Assembly: GCA_958450365.1 (NCBI GenBank)
Contig: CAUEEP010000876.1
Coordinates: 62,001 to 126,000 of the forward strand
Direction of reading: 5' to 3'
DNA length: 64,000 bases
Origin: Mesorhabditis belari
Taxonomy: Eukaryota; Nematoda; Chromadorea; Rhabditida; Rhabditidae
A model generated the notes under the pieces. The model saw nothing but the letters and a program-made list of their open reading frames with translations, was not told where the DNA came from and did no database searches. Within the stretch, counting starts at the first letter, position 1; every line of letters starts with the position of its first letter. The position numbers and the translations under genes were made by a program. This document shows positions 20,095 to 31,300 of the stretch, in pieces.

Positions 20095-20602
20095 TTGGGT
20101 TGGTGAATTGAAAACTGCGGGCTATTGTCATATTTCAAAGTTTGAGCACTTTCTTCAAAAGAAACCCATTTTGGTGTCAATGGGAAAGTTGTAGAGAATC
20201 AAAAGTTAAGCTTATATCCAAATTTTCAGAACGATTCAAAAACTGGTTTTCAAAAAATGTCAAATTTACGAATTTTCACAAAACTTGCATTTTAAGCGAA
20301 ACTACTAAGTGTATCTTTTTGGAAATTTGGCTATAAGCCTAATTCTTGATTATCTACAACCTTTCTATTGACACCAAAATGGGTTTCTTTTAAAGAAAGT
20401 GCTCAAACTGGGGCATCTCCAGTCCTCCATTTTTGAGTCTCACACACAAACCAAAATCCTACTAAGAAAGAGGAATCCGCAAATTGCCTGTAAAATGGGC
20501 AGGAGTCGTCAATAATAATGGAAATTATTTCGAATGAATTTATGGTTTTATGTTCAATAAATTTTAGTTCAAAGTCCGGTAGTTTTCAATTCACCAACCC
20601 AA
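20095..20602. mobile_element. mariner MITE, 508 bp copy
   Basis: TA-flanked element with the TTGGGTTGGTGAATTGAAAA terminus and its inverted copy. The interior holds the roughly 65 bp inverted pair ('GAGCACTTTCTTCAAAAGAA' and complement) that makes the element foldable. It lacks the transposase segment kept by the 9.3 kb copy. Apart from that deletion the two are nearly identical. Confidence 0.75.
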
Positions 20603-21044
20603 TATTATTTCGGCCAACACGAGAGTTAAAAGGTATATAGTTGAACAAATTGAGGCTCTGATGAACCCCAGGCTGTTTCTAGAACCGATTTCCAAGCCAA
20701 AGCCAAGGTTTTAGATTCAATAGTAAATTTGAAATTCCCAACGAAGCAATTGAAAGCAAGCAAAAGTCATTATCATGAGTATGGCCAAGGCTTCCAGGCT
20801 CCAGGCCATGGTCAAAGTCAGCTAATGAGTATGATCTAACCCCTATCCAGCCTAACTTGGCCTCAAGTAGAGCTGGTTTAGATAAAAAAAAACCAAAATC
20901 CTACTACGAAAGAGGAATCCGCAAATTGCCTGTAAAATGAGCAGAAGTCGTCAATAATAATGGAAATTATTTGGAATGAATTGATGGTTTTATGTTCAAT
21001 AAATTTTAGTTCAAAGTCTGGCAGTTTTCAATTCACCAACCCAA
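20603..21044. mobile_element. outer 3' part of composite mariner MITE
   Basis: The piece begins with the same 38 bp spacer as at 10107 and then has unrelated sequence (20640-20885). It ends with the last roughly 150 bp of the mariner MITE and a third right terminus at 21044 followed by TA. Together with the 508 bp copy this forms a nested or rearranged composite. Confidence 0.55.
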
Positions 21045-21572
21045 TAAAATGATGGCAACAAGGCACTTGCATGCCCAAGTCACCCAAGCCAGGTGGCTTG
21101 AGTGGCTTGGGAAATGGTGTGGGGAATCCAGCTTACCCTTGATACAATTGCCCTCCCGAGTAGAATAGCGAGTTCCCAATGTGATACATTAAATCCGAGA
21201 ATAATGGTAAAGAGTCCATGAAAAATTGAAAGACAAAGGGACAAATCAAGAGATTTAAAGTTGATGGTAGATTGTTGGAAATAATCTAGGAATGGATAAA
21301 TCTAGATTATCGAAAAGCCACTCACTTGTGCCAAGAGGAATCGCTCACTTGCACTATTCACCGTTTTTCTCATTTTCTGAAAATAGTGTTGCATATCTCG
21401 CACTTTCTGTTATCAGAAAACATTGAAACTGCTAGATTTCCAATTAGTTTATAAATACTTATTAATAGCGAAACCTTATCTTATCAAAACCTATCCTTTA
21501 CTTATCAAAACTTATACTTTATTAAATCTTTATCACATCCAATACTTTATCAATACTAAAAGTCACGAAATC
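21045..21572. other. no gene seen
   Basis: AT-rich, with short near-tandem 'ACTTATCAAAACCTAT' repeats at 21465-21520. The expected TM6-TM7 exons of the receptor at 21749-23441 should lie here but none was found. Confidence 0.4.
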
Positions 21573-21731
21573 AAACGTAAATTGTTATTTTGACGATAAA
21601 GTTAAACTCTTCTTGCTTTACGAACCTTCCCCTAAAGCTTCCTTAATCAGCAAAAATCCGGGCTTAGCTGGGAATTGAACTTGGGTTATTTTTTTGATAA
21701 CAGGGATGTACACTCTTTTTCTTCAGCTCAT
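21573..21731. repeat. dispersed repeat with tRNA-like B box, copy 2
   Basis: Copy of 12878-13038 in the same orientation. It begins just 3' of the last visible exon of the minus-strand receptor, where the next exon would be expected. Confidence 0.4.
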
Positions 21732-21748
21732 TTTCTTTATTTACTTAC

Positions 21749-23441
21749 AATCATTTTGTAGATCAACATAAAATCGAGAGAGACCGTGGCCGAGACAAGC
21801 ACCGTACTAGCACTGACTAAACAGTTCGATTAATGGGCAAAGGTTATAAAAAAACGTTTTGAGATAACAAAGCAAGAGGATGGGATGATCTTGCAGTAAG
21901 CGATTCCCCATGGTCTCGATAATATTCCGAGAGCAATCGGGAGACCGAGCTGAAGCCATGGATATTTGTGGACACGATGATAGTAAAGACCGTTGAATGA
22001 CAGGGCAAGGCAACGGTTCAATGATATGGCTAAAAATCAAGTTTGATTGAAACTGAATGGATAAAGCTTGAATACAGGCTACAGTAAAACCCCAATTCCC
22101 GCAGTTCGAGTACGGGTTTGGCAGCTTTCCAACGCTAAATTTCGAAAATATACCTAAGTTACCGTACTCAAGACGGCGTCTTTCTTTCCCACTATAAAAC
22201 GAAGTTCCATCCCTTCAAAATTCATCCTTTGAAAGAATCGTTACCCGGTTGGGCACTTCGTCATGTTTTTTGCTCGTATATGTTCCCCTTTTTCTAACTC
22301 ATTATCAAATTTTGCTTATTTTAAAAAATTTCCCTCCTCCTTCCTTATTGTCTCAACCCTCCTTCGCGGTTTCTTTTAAAATTGTTAAAGCTTTAGAGTT
22401 TCTGTACTTTTCCCGGCCTTTCCACTTTGTTGGTCTTCGGACCCGTGTCTTTCATATCACTAATAAAGTTATTGAAAATCTAAACAGCTTTTCTCTATAA
22501 ACACCAATCAATCCAACGCAGCTGCGAAATTGTCTTCTTACTCCTCTCGTTTTGGTAAATCATTTGGAATTAGTTTCTGGGTCAAAAGATTTAGCATTTG
22601 GGTAAGATTTCCACCAAGAATTTAAATGTTTGGAATTGTAAGACGTTACTCTATGACTATACTCGAAAGATCAGGTTCATATTAACATGGTTTCACAAGC
22701 AAATAAGTGATTATAAAAAGTTGATCCAAGTATCTCAGGATTCTGACATTATCACATCTACTTTCTCTATTAAATGGCTTGGCATTAGGTAGCATGATGT
22801 GCGATGGTTGATATCAATACTAAATATAATAAGAAGCCGTTGATTAGGACCGGTAGTCTACTTTATAGAATAAATGGCTTTAGGTTTTAGAGAACCTACG
22901 TTGGATTGGATTGGTTAGATCTTGCTGCTTTCCTGCTTCGAATTGGCTCACTTATTTGTATGAATCCTGAGATGTATGAGCACGGTTGAAAGAAGAAAAG
23001 AGCCCATGAGTAGATCTCATTCGCCAAATTGGAGGCTTGCAAAAATGGGATACTGAAATAATATAATAAGAACATAATGTTTAGAACAAACAATTCTGGG
23101 AGTAGGGTGTAGTATGCCGAGACCAATAGGATAGAATAGAGACATCGGCAAAGGGAATCGGCCGCCAATAGAAGGAGAATCGTTTTCCAGAGAAAACGGC
23201 TTTTCCAACAATAGCACACACTGATCAGATTAACGAAAATAGAAAGAATGCCACACTGAAAATGGATTTGGTCGGGTAGGACAACAGGTAGGACAACCGG
23301 ATTCGATTGGTTGAAGTGAATGAAATGGCGTTGAACTTTAAGGACAATTTTTGCATGCATAAAGCCTTCTTTAAATACACGCTTTGTTTTATCAAAAGAC
23401 TCCACTATTTCTCTACAAAATGACTTTTGAGAAAGTTCCAC
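21749..23441 (-). CDS. 7TM chemoreceptor, TM1-TM5 only
   Basis: Three minus-strand exons with matching phases: 23441-22952 (ATG at 23441, donor AATAA|GTGAGC), 22029-21856, and 21816-21749 (donor GTAAGT). After a roughly 65-residue N-terminal part come TM1 (CGILSIFVNLISVCYCW), TM2 (TILLLLAADSLCRCLYSILL), a further hydrophobic pair, and TM3 ending in the SLNRCLALSF motif. That motif takes the place of the DRY region in nematode receptors (Srsx/Srbc/Srw-like). TM4 (WLQLGLPIALGIL) and TM5 (STVLVSATVSLDFMLIY) follow. The intron before the last exon is only about 39 nt. TM6, TM7 and the C-terminus were not found; a dispersed repeat follows directly. The gene is either 3'-truncated or has a distant last exon. 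The class is not settled. Confidence 0.65.
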
Positions 23442-24101
23442 AAAGCTTTTCTTTCGTAAAGTTTATAGGCTCGCAAACACAACTAATCAAAATGGCAAAG
23501 AGTCTGATTCATCGTTTGAATAGTTTTCTTTCACATAAACCGCCTTTTGTGTCTATATAAAAAAGATAGAGCACACTCAATTACATAGGTTTCCAAATTT
23601 TCAGGAAGATCCCTTCAATCGTTTTCTCTAGATGATAGTTTATAGATTTTGTGAAAAAAATGACTTTTCATTGATTTGAGGCGCATTCTTTTTGTTGAGC
23701 TGAAGCGCTGTTTGAATTTTCTTTTAAATGCTATTTTGTAGAGAATCAATCAACCTTTCTACGGATATGAAATTATTTGACAAAATCTGCTAAAAGTTTC
23801 TTTGATTTTTGGCGCCTTTTCATTCTCCCCAGCCCAATAAATAAACAAAAATTCAAGCAATAAGTGACAAGCATGTGCGGTACCACTTGCTTCTCTGCAC
23901 CGGTTCGTGCGCCGGAGGCCCAAAAATTTTTCGAAATCGCTCAGGCTCCTGGCTCCTAGCTTCTGGGGCAAACAGCGGTCCTGGCTTTTGGTGCAAACTT
24001 TTTGGCTTTTTGGCACCTTGCTCTGGTCCGGTCTGGTCCGGTGCAGCACCGTGGTTTTGAAATGCTTGATGGACGCTAATTAAAATGTCATTTATAATCA
24101 T
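23442..24101. other. intergenic, one GC-richer repeat patch
   Basis: At 23875-24060 there is a GC-richer stretch with repeated 'TGGCTCCTGGCT' and 'GGTCCGGTCTGGTCCGGTGC' motifs, unlike the surrounding DNA. Frames through it on both strands are products of the repeats. Confidence 0.4.
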
Positions 24102-24467
24102 TTATGTCACATTATGACCATGTTTTTGCTGTCTCAACTCACCACAAAATGAATGCACGTAAAACAGTGTCTCAGATCCGCGTTTCGATTTGTCGCCTTC
24201 AACATTACGCTCACGGCGGTCATGCTTGGAAGGAAGAAATAAATGGCAATCAATGTAGCTAAACAAGTTACACAAGAATTGCTTAGGGAAATAGTTACCA
24301 GTGATGGCGATGAATAGGATGATCATGATGAATATTTCGAGACAGAACTCCCATTTTGAGGGTCGTTTGGTCAATTGGATGTTGATTGTCATGCCTCTTT
24401 TTGATTCTATGATTTCCGTTTTTCGCTTGAAATATTTCAAGCAACACATCCCAAAACCTTGCTTCAT
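24102..24467 (-). pseudogene. 7TM-receptor-like fragment
   Basis: A minus-strand open frame, with an acceptor-like TTTCCAG just upstream of 24467. It encodes basic residues (KYFKRKTEIIESKRG), then 'INIQLTKRPSKWEF' and a strong membrane segment (CLEIFIMIILFIAITGNYF). This is the usual layout of the third cytoplasmic loop and TM6 of nematode chemoreceptors. It lies upstream of the receptor at 21.7-23.4 kb on the same strand, so it may be the remnant of a tandem paralogue. No partner exon found. It could equally be an unrelated membrane protein. Confidence 0.35.
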
Positions 24468-24724
24468 TCTGGAAACTTTGACAATACTTGTACAGACGTA
24501 GAATAAGAGTTTGAAAATCTTTAACGATAACTTTCGAAAAGTCTTTTTGGTTTATGGCATGATTATAGATTGGTGAAAGTTTGGTAAAAACTGCTTTTGA
24601 GACTTTTAAAATTAATTATTGAATTTCAGAACTAATGCTAATGCCAGAACACGGGTATTCCCTGACTTATAAGAAAAAAGGAAATGAAAAGAAGAAAGGA
24701 AAAGGAATTTTCGGCAAAGAAGGA

Positions 24725-24795
24725 GTACCGGATGGGTCCAAAACAACGACCATCTACTTACCGAGCGACTGCTCTAACCATTAAGCTATCGAAAC
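24725..24795 (-). other. tRNA-like sequence, degenerate
   Basis: The minus strand has a near-perfect Pol III A box (TAGCTTAATGGTTAGAGCAG) followed by CTCGGTA, which could be an anticodon loop with CGG. The expected B box is degenerate (GGTCGTTGTTTTGGACC). It is probably a tRNA pseudogene or SINE head. Confidence 0.4.
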
Positions 24796-24818
24796 ACTTG
24801 GTCTTTAAGCGGTAAACT

Positions 24819-25064
24819 GAGCCCGGGCCATAATGTTGCGGGAAATATATTTCCCTCTAGTTTTTAGGGAAATAGTTTCCCTTCCTGTCCCTTTATCATG
24901 CCATCATCTTGCGGGAAGGTTCCCTTGGGAAAAGTTTCCCGCGGGAGAGATGATGGAGTAAGAAATTTTCCCGCGGGAAAAGTTTCCCGTTGATTTCCCG
25001 CAGTATTTGCGTGGGAAATTTGGATTTCTGGCAGCTGTTTCCCGCGACATTATGGCTCGGGCTC
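24819..25064. mobile_element. palindromic GC-rich MITE
   Basis: Inverted ends GAGCCCGGGCCATAATG and CATTATGGCTCGGGCTC enclose 246 bp. The interior has at least six GCGGGAAA/TTTCCCGC motifs in both orientations, so the whole element can fold on itself. It stands out by GC content from its surroundings. No coding sequence. Confidence 0.7.
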
Positions 25065-25504
25065 TGATCTTCTAAGATCAGCAAATCGACAGATCTACAT
25101 TACACATTATTGTACTATTATTTGCAATGTAGATCAGTACATTACTGTATTGTAAGCTAAGAACTTAAAAGCAAGAGAAGAGTTACAAAATGTTCCAAAA
25201 TAAAAATAATTCGAGAGAAATATCCCAATTGAAAACGGTTGTCAAGCTAAAAAGTCGGGTTTTCGCTAAGGAAAAGGTTGGGTTAAACTTGCTAGAAAGG
25301 TTCAATTATTTCTTCGATTTGAAAGAGTAATAATTAGACAGAAGAAGTTATTTGGAAACGAAAATAACAGTTAATTAGAGAGCATTTTTTGGTTGCCCTT
25401 TTTTTTCAAGAATTATAAGTTGTTTTGAGAGAAAAATACTTATAAAACTTGAAAACTTGAAGAAGTGCAGACTCACATTTGACTTTGAACAATTTTTGGA
25501 CTAA

Positions 25505-26200
25505 TCAAAGATTTCGAAGAATAGTTTCTAACGATATATCTTCCTGTTGCCACACTACATCAAATATATCTTTTTCTTTTACAATAACTAATTGGTCATT
25601 TTTCCCAGTTTTCTGTTTAAGTTCAATTATTTGAAAAACCCTCGAGGGATTCAGAATAGCCAGTGATTGATCAGAATTATAAATTGGAATCTGAAATATT
25701 GTTTTAGATTCCAATTTATAATCCTGATGAAGAAAGATCTTCCGTTTCTAGATTCAGATTTATATCAAGCTGTTTCTAGTAAATTTTCTCTGATAAAAGA
25801 CAATTTTTTATATAATTCCAGCTAAGTTTTGAGTATTTATAGTAAAAGGTTCTCAAATTTATGATGATTTTCTGATAAATATTTATTCTCAAAGATTCAA
25901 ATTTCAGTTATGAGGAGGAGGATTGGCTCCTTGTGCTGGATGACTGTGATAAGCATCACAGTCATCCAGTCTTTGCAACTAAGCCTGAGACTGCAGTGAT
26001 CTTTTTATCGATTTTTACAAAAGCCATCTTTTCAATACCATCATCTGCAGCTTTTTTCATTTGAAATTTGAGAATAGCCAAAAACAAATTGAATTGATTC
26101 TTCTCTTTCTTCATCAGATTCAAGCCTCCAAAAATTGTGTCAAGGACAGAGTCAGTCACTGGAAAACAATGATCCAAACTGGAGCTGACATTTCAGAATT
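25505..26200 (-). other. two unplaced minus-strand open stretches
   Basis: Open frames at 26177-25962 (FPVTDSVLDTIFGG, then Lys-rich) and 25714-25505 (VFQIIELKQKTGKNDQLVIV) have coding-like composition, but I recognise no family and no phase-consistent splice between them. The first could be a real exon, because it has a TGA soon after a perfect hairpin. Confidence 0.3.
25936..25969. repeat. perfect 15 bp stem hairpin
   Basis: CTGGATGACTGTGAT, a 4 nt loop AAGC, then the exact inverted complement. It is too short for a microRNA precursor. It could be a foldback remnant or RNA terminator-like structure. Confidence 0.5.
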
Positions 26201-26438
26201 CTTTGTTTAGCATTATTTACCTTTATTCTTATCTTAATTATTATCTCTTTAGACCCTGCCACACTACTTCAATATGATTTCGAAAGAGAAAGAGACTCTA
26301 CACAACCGTAATAACCTTCTCCGTGTTCTTTCTCTTGTATATGATAACTTTCTCTTTCTCTTTCGAGATCATATTGAAGTAGTGTGGCAGAGTCTAAAGG
26401 GATAAGATAAGAATAAAGGTAAATAATACTAAACAAAG
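26201..26438. repeat. near-perfect 240 bp palindrome
   Basis: Arms of about 95 bp (26201-26300 and 26342-26438) are inverted copies with only scattered differences, separated by about 40 bp. The arms include 'GCCACACTACTTCAATATGA' and 'GTTTAGCATTATTTACC'. A frame with 'ERERESYHIQEKE' is simply the translation of one arm. Confidence 0.75.
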
Positions 26439-26576
26439 TATGAATAAAAGAAATAATAAATTTCCAACAAAGCACTTTTGTTTTGTTAGTGATTAATGAC
26501 TTTTCTTAGTGTCGATAAGCACTGTAATAGCCTTAAAAATGGTATTTGACTGTTTTTCAAAAAAGCTTGTCAAGTT

Positions 26577-26660
26577 TGTTGATGGTGGGACTCGAACCCG
26601 CCACGAAAAGAACCCATGGGTTTTGTAGTCCGGCACACTATCCTCCACCTCACCGCTGCT
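26577..26660 (-). tRNA. tRNA-like, long variable arm, possible ACA anticodon
   Basis: The minus strand contains an A-box-like GGTGAGGTGGAGGATAGTG, a 7 nt loop CTACAAA, a variable arm of about 16-18 nt with ends CCATG and CGTGG, and a B box GGGTTCGAGTCCC. T6 follows about 20 nt downstream. The putative 5' acceptor bases do not pair with CATCAAC at the 3' side, and the anticodon stem is weak. It is therefore a tRNA pseudogene, a tRNA-derived SINE head, or a divergent nematode V-arm tRNA, not a standard tRNA. Confidence 0.35.
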
Positions 26661-27720
26661 CTTCCTTCGCTCGCGTGTGGCGCGTTCTTATTAGCTAGGT
26701 GGCGATTTTAATGGTTGAAACTTCAAATGCATTCTTCTCGCCAGGATTTAAATTTGGGCAAAAACTGAAAAGATATTTGGAATGCCCATCTCCGACTGTT
26801 GTTTTCCCTCTGAGCTTATCCTGAAACGTCAGCCCCAGTTGGGATCGTTCCCTTGTGAGAGTGGATTGTCGTTTACGCATTCAATTGCCGGCTTCGGTTG
26901 AGTACCTTGGGATAAGAGGGAAGATTTTAAAAGACGCTCATCAAAAGCAAGAAAAACTAAATACAAAAATAGAATTTTGGTTAATCGAATCTTTACGGAC
27001 TTCACCCAAAACAGCTATTTGTTTCTATTTTCAAAGGTTTGCAATAAATAACAAATTCTTTTCAAATTCTTATTGAATCTTATTGGGATTGCTTTTTATA
27101 ATACGTTCCAAGTTCTGCTCAAGTTCAATTTTGCAGTTTTAAGCTTTAACAAGCTCTGAAGATCATTTCCAGGTCAATGACAATAAACTTGATTGTTCTG
27201 GGCTTTAGAAATAAGTCTTTTTCAACTTTTTTTATCAGCTAATCATTCTTCATTGATTGGATTTTTGAAAAATAAGCTTCTTATTTTTAAAATTCTTATT
27301 GAATCTTATTCAAGTTACTTTTTTTATAATATGTTCCAAGTTCTTTGCAGTTTTAAGCTTTTTTGAAGATCTGAAGATCATTTTATTATTGCAATGTACA
27401 AAAACAATCAAGAGAATCTTGTTATAACAATCTAATCAAATATTGATCATCAGCAAATAACAATCACAACCGGTATAAAGATACTTCGTAAAAAAATGAT
27501 AGAAAATCTCTTCTTGAGGAAATATTGGAATCAATCATCGCTAAAGATACGTGATTCGGAGTCTCCCTGAAAGAAAATGCTTGATAGTTATTAGAAAAAT
27601 AATCAATTTCATTAATATGTTTTCTAAAGCGTTTAATCTTTTGAAAACTATCGTAATTTTGGCTGTAGACTTATCCAATCTAGCTGATTTGACTATGTAA
27701 TGGTTCCAAATATCAAGCTA
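26661..27720. other. no gene supported
   Basis: A 61-codon minus frame (26880-26695, 'KYLFSFCPNLNPGE') looks weakly coding but has no partner. The segment 27170-27260 is repeated in inverted orientation at 37180-37290. Confidence 0.35.
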
Positions 27721-28248
27721 TTGGGTTGGTGAATTGAAAACTGCGGGCTATTGTCATATGTCACAGTTTGAGCACTTTCTTCAAAAGAAACCCATTTTGG
27801 GGTCAATGGAAAAGTTGTAGAGAATCAAAAATAAAGCTTATATCCAAATTTTCAGAATGATTCATTTTCGTTTTCAAGAAATGCCAAATTTACGAATTTT
27901 CACAAAACTTGCATTTTAAGCGAAACTACTAAGTGTATCTTTTTGGAAATTTGGCTATAAGCCTAATTTTTGATTCTCTACAACTTTTCTATTGACACCA
28001 AAATGGGTTTCTTTTGAAGAAAGTGCTCAAACTGGGCTGACGGCTGACGTCTCCAGTCCTCCATTTTTGAGTCTCCCACTTGTCTCACACACAAACCAAA
28101 ATCCTACTAAGAAAGAGGAATCCGCAAATTGCCTGTAAAATGGGCAGAAGTCGTCAATAATAATGGAAATTATTTCGAATGAATTCATGGTTTTATGTTG
28201 AATAAATTTTAGTTCAAAGTCCCCAAGGTCTTCAATTCACCAACCCAA
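27721..28248. mobile_element. mariner MITE, 528 bp copy
   Basis: TA-flanked copy of the TTGGGTTGGTGAATTGAAAA family with about ten substitutions relative to the 20.1 kb copy, a changed right end (GGTCTTCAATTC), and a small internal insertion (GACGGCTGACGTC). It lies just beyond the 3' end of the TTD14-like gene. Confidence 0.75.
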
Positions 28249-28363
28249 TAGATTAAATAAAACTATAAGAAGGATTACGATAGCTTTCAAAAGTTTACCT
28301 GTTTTAGAAAACACTTTATTCAAGAGTTTTGGTAAATCTGTTTGTTTCGTAAATGACTGCTTT

Positions 28364-31300
28364 TTAATTGTTTCTTAAATGGCTTTTAAAAGTTACCTGA
28401 AATGAGGCTGAAGGCACACTGGGACGCTTTGACAGTTCATACATGCTGTATTGTGGGTTACCTAAAAGTTTTCTTTTGACCTATATCATATAATCTTTCC
28501 TTTGGAATCTAAAAAGCTAAAAACTAACCAGTAATCTCCTTGGAAATCTCGAGAAACGGTGGCAGAGTTGAATCACCTTCATTCGTCGTGTAAGTCTCCA
28601 AGATGATCACCGGACCGTGAGCGGCTGGAGGAAGAGGCTCCACGTAGACATCTAAAGTGAAGATCGGATCATATTTTATTGGGAAATTGAATTCTTTAGT
28701 CTGTTCTACTTTTTACTCACTCACCAAGATTGAAATACCGATTTCCATAAGTGAAACACCGACGTTGCTTGTGGATCGTGGCACGACTTCGGTCTTTCAT
28801 TGTGAGATATCTTAAAACGGTTGATAAATGTAACAAATAGATGTAAGCTTCTAAATTTAACCAAATCTCGACTTATTTTTTGCATCCTTCAATAATACTG
28901 GGAAATTCATTAAAGTACACGTGTGAACTTTAACTGCAAATACTTGAAGTAACTTGGCTTGAATTTTCGACCTATTAAGACCTACCGTAAATACTGTAAT
29001 AGTGCCCCGCCCTCATCATAACGGTGCGGAGCGTTGCATAGTCTAGCTTTGAACGAGTTTTTCTCGCCACTGGTTTATGCTACAATGCGCGCTTAGGTAT
29101 CAAAAAATAGCCCTGAATTTCAGCTATTTTTTGATACCAAAGACGCATTTTTTGAAACTACGGGCGCTTTGAAAAAAATGAAATACTGAAAAACTTTTGC
29201 GACTACGCGACTGTACGAGGGGGGTGGGGTACTATTACAGTATTTACGGTATCTATTAGAGATGGACCCTACAAACTACAAGTTCAAACTACAAACCCGC
29301 GTAGAATTGCATAGAATAGATATTTTTAAAAACTTTTTTTTTCAAAAAACAAGCCAACTTTAGGCTTTCGAATGACACTAAAATCAAGAAAATGAACCAT
29401 TTTTACTCTGAGAACGAGCAATTTATATCCGTTTGTAGTCTCGTCTTAACTACAAACCTTAAAAAACGTTATATCTCAGTGCAGAGAACATGATTTGGTT
29501 TGATTTTTGTGTGATCCGAAAGCCTAAAGTTAGCCCGACCTTTTGGTAGAAAAAGTTTTCAAAAATATCTATTCTATGCGTTTCTACAATGGTTTTTAGT
29601 CTGAACTTGTCGTTTGTAGAGACAATGTCGACTATCTATCAAGTCATTCTAGTAAATATTGCTAAATTCTTTGCTAAATCCTTTGCTGAGTTCAATTTCA
29701 TTTCGTGATTAACTTATTGGTTTCAAACCTCTGATACTCTCTCTCACTGATCTTCATCCTCGTCTCCACCGTTTCTCCATTCAAAAAGTGTCTGGAAGTG
29801 ATTGTATAAGTTGTCCGATTGTTTTTGCATTCGTGAACGGATTCGAATCTGAAATTGAGTATTGCAAAGAAAGGGCCGTATTCTTACCTGAATGGCAGGA
29901 TCGTCACTCAGCAAATAATCATGTGTGACTTTAAACTCTTCAGTTTTCGGAAAGTCGAGCAAATCGAGTGATCGCACGAGCCACTTGCGTTTTCTAAAAG
30001 TTATCAGAAAGTTTTTAAAGTTATAAGAAAGCTTAAAAGAAAGCTTATAAGAAAGCTTATAAGAAAGTTTTCTAAAAATTTGCCCTGAAACTTTTTCAAA
30101 CCAACTTGCTGTTTTTGTGTAGCCGATCTCCGGTCGGAATCCCGATTCTCGAGCACACCACCTCTATTAACTTTAAGATTTTATCATCAAAGTTCTTGCA
30201 ATTTGAGTTGTCAATAATGTCGACGTATGGATGACCAATCCAAACCTAAAATACTAATTTTATATAAATTCTAATTGAAACGAACTTGTCTTGTGAGATC
30301 ATCCTGTTTCTTTGCTGCATCAATTCCCTCTTTTCTTGTGTTATTGTTTGATAAAGTGTAGAAGTTTTCAGCTCCATCCGCAGCAGTCACAAGGTGACAA
30401 ATCTAAAAGTATTTAGAATGAAACTGTTCACAAAATGATTTAGATTATTATTTAGATTTTTTGGTTCATTTACCTGATTGTATCGATCCTCTCTCAATGA
30501 GAATTGATCGACATTGCATTCGGAAAGCATTTGATTCCATCCTTTATCATCTGAAATGGAGTGAATTGATGAATTTGGTAAACACTTCCTTTCTGGTGCA
30601 CTTAATTCCTCGTTTTTCTCTCAAACAACAAGTTATTGCTTTGAAAAAATCTAGAATCAAGTACCACATACAGTTTGGATTTCAATTCAGATCTTAGAGC
30701 TCAAAGTACACTGAAAGAACAAGTCTATTATCTAATACTTCTTACTATTTCGATGGATTATTGCTTAAATTGCTTCAAAATGTCTTAAAGCTCAAGAAAA
30801 TTGGCTTAAATCTTTTTCAGAATTTCAACTCACCAATGTAAGCTGATGGATCCATTGCTCCTCGATCGCAAATCACGAGCACATTTCTGTCATTTATCAA
30901 AGCTGCTTGGTTGAAAAACACCTAAAACACATAAAGTTATTTATGCAAATTGAACAAAAATTTGATACAAACATCTTCAATTCGAATCAGAGTCTTCAAT
31001 AAGTCTTTCTGGAATTCATACGTCTGTTGAGGAGTCAACTCCTGAAGCCAAAAGTTAGCAAGAAATGCTTCGTTACCTTCGGAATGCCTGAAATTTCACG
31101 CCTCCTCCCAGAAGAACGGTGGCTGTCTCGGGAACGGTGAACACCTTCCAGCCAAGATTCTCGAAAAATGTCGCGAGGCGTTCCTGAAATTTGTGTTTAT
31201 TTTTATTGATGTTTAATTACCCAGTTTTTCTGTTAATTGGGAATCTGAGAGAGTTTTTTTTGATCTACTGGGTGACGCGCAGGTGGCACGTTCTTCTTAA

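Noticed and set aside
25936..25969. microRNA precursor
   Set aside because: The stem is 15 bp, shorter than a Drosha/Dicer substrate, and no extended pairing was seen.
30461..30697. 78-codon plus frame
   Set aside because: Antisense of a TTD14-like exon and intron.
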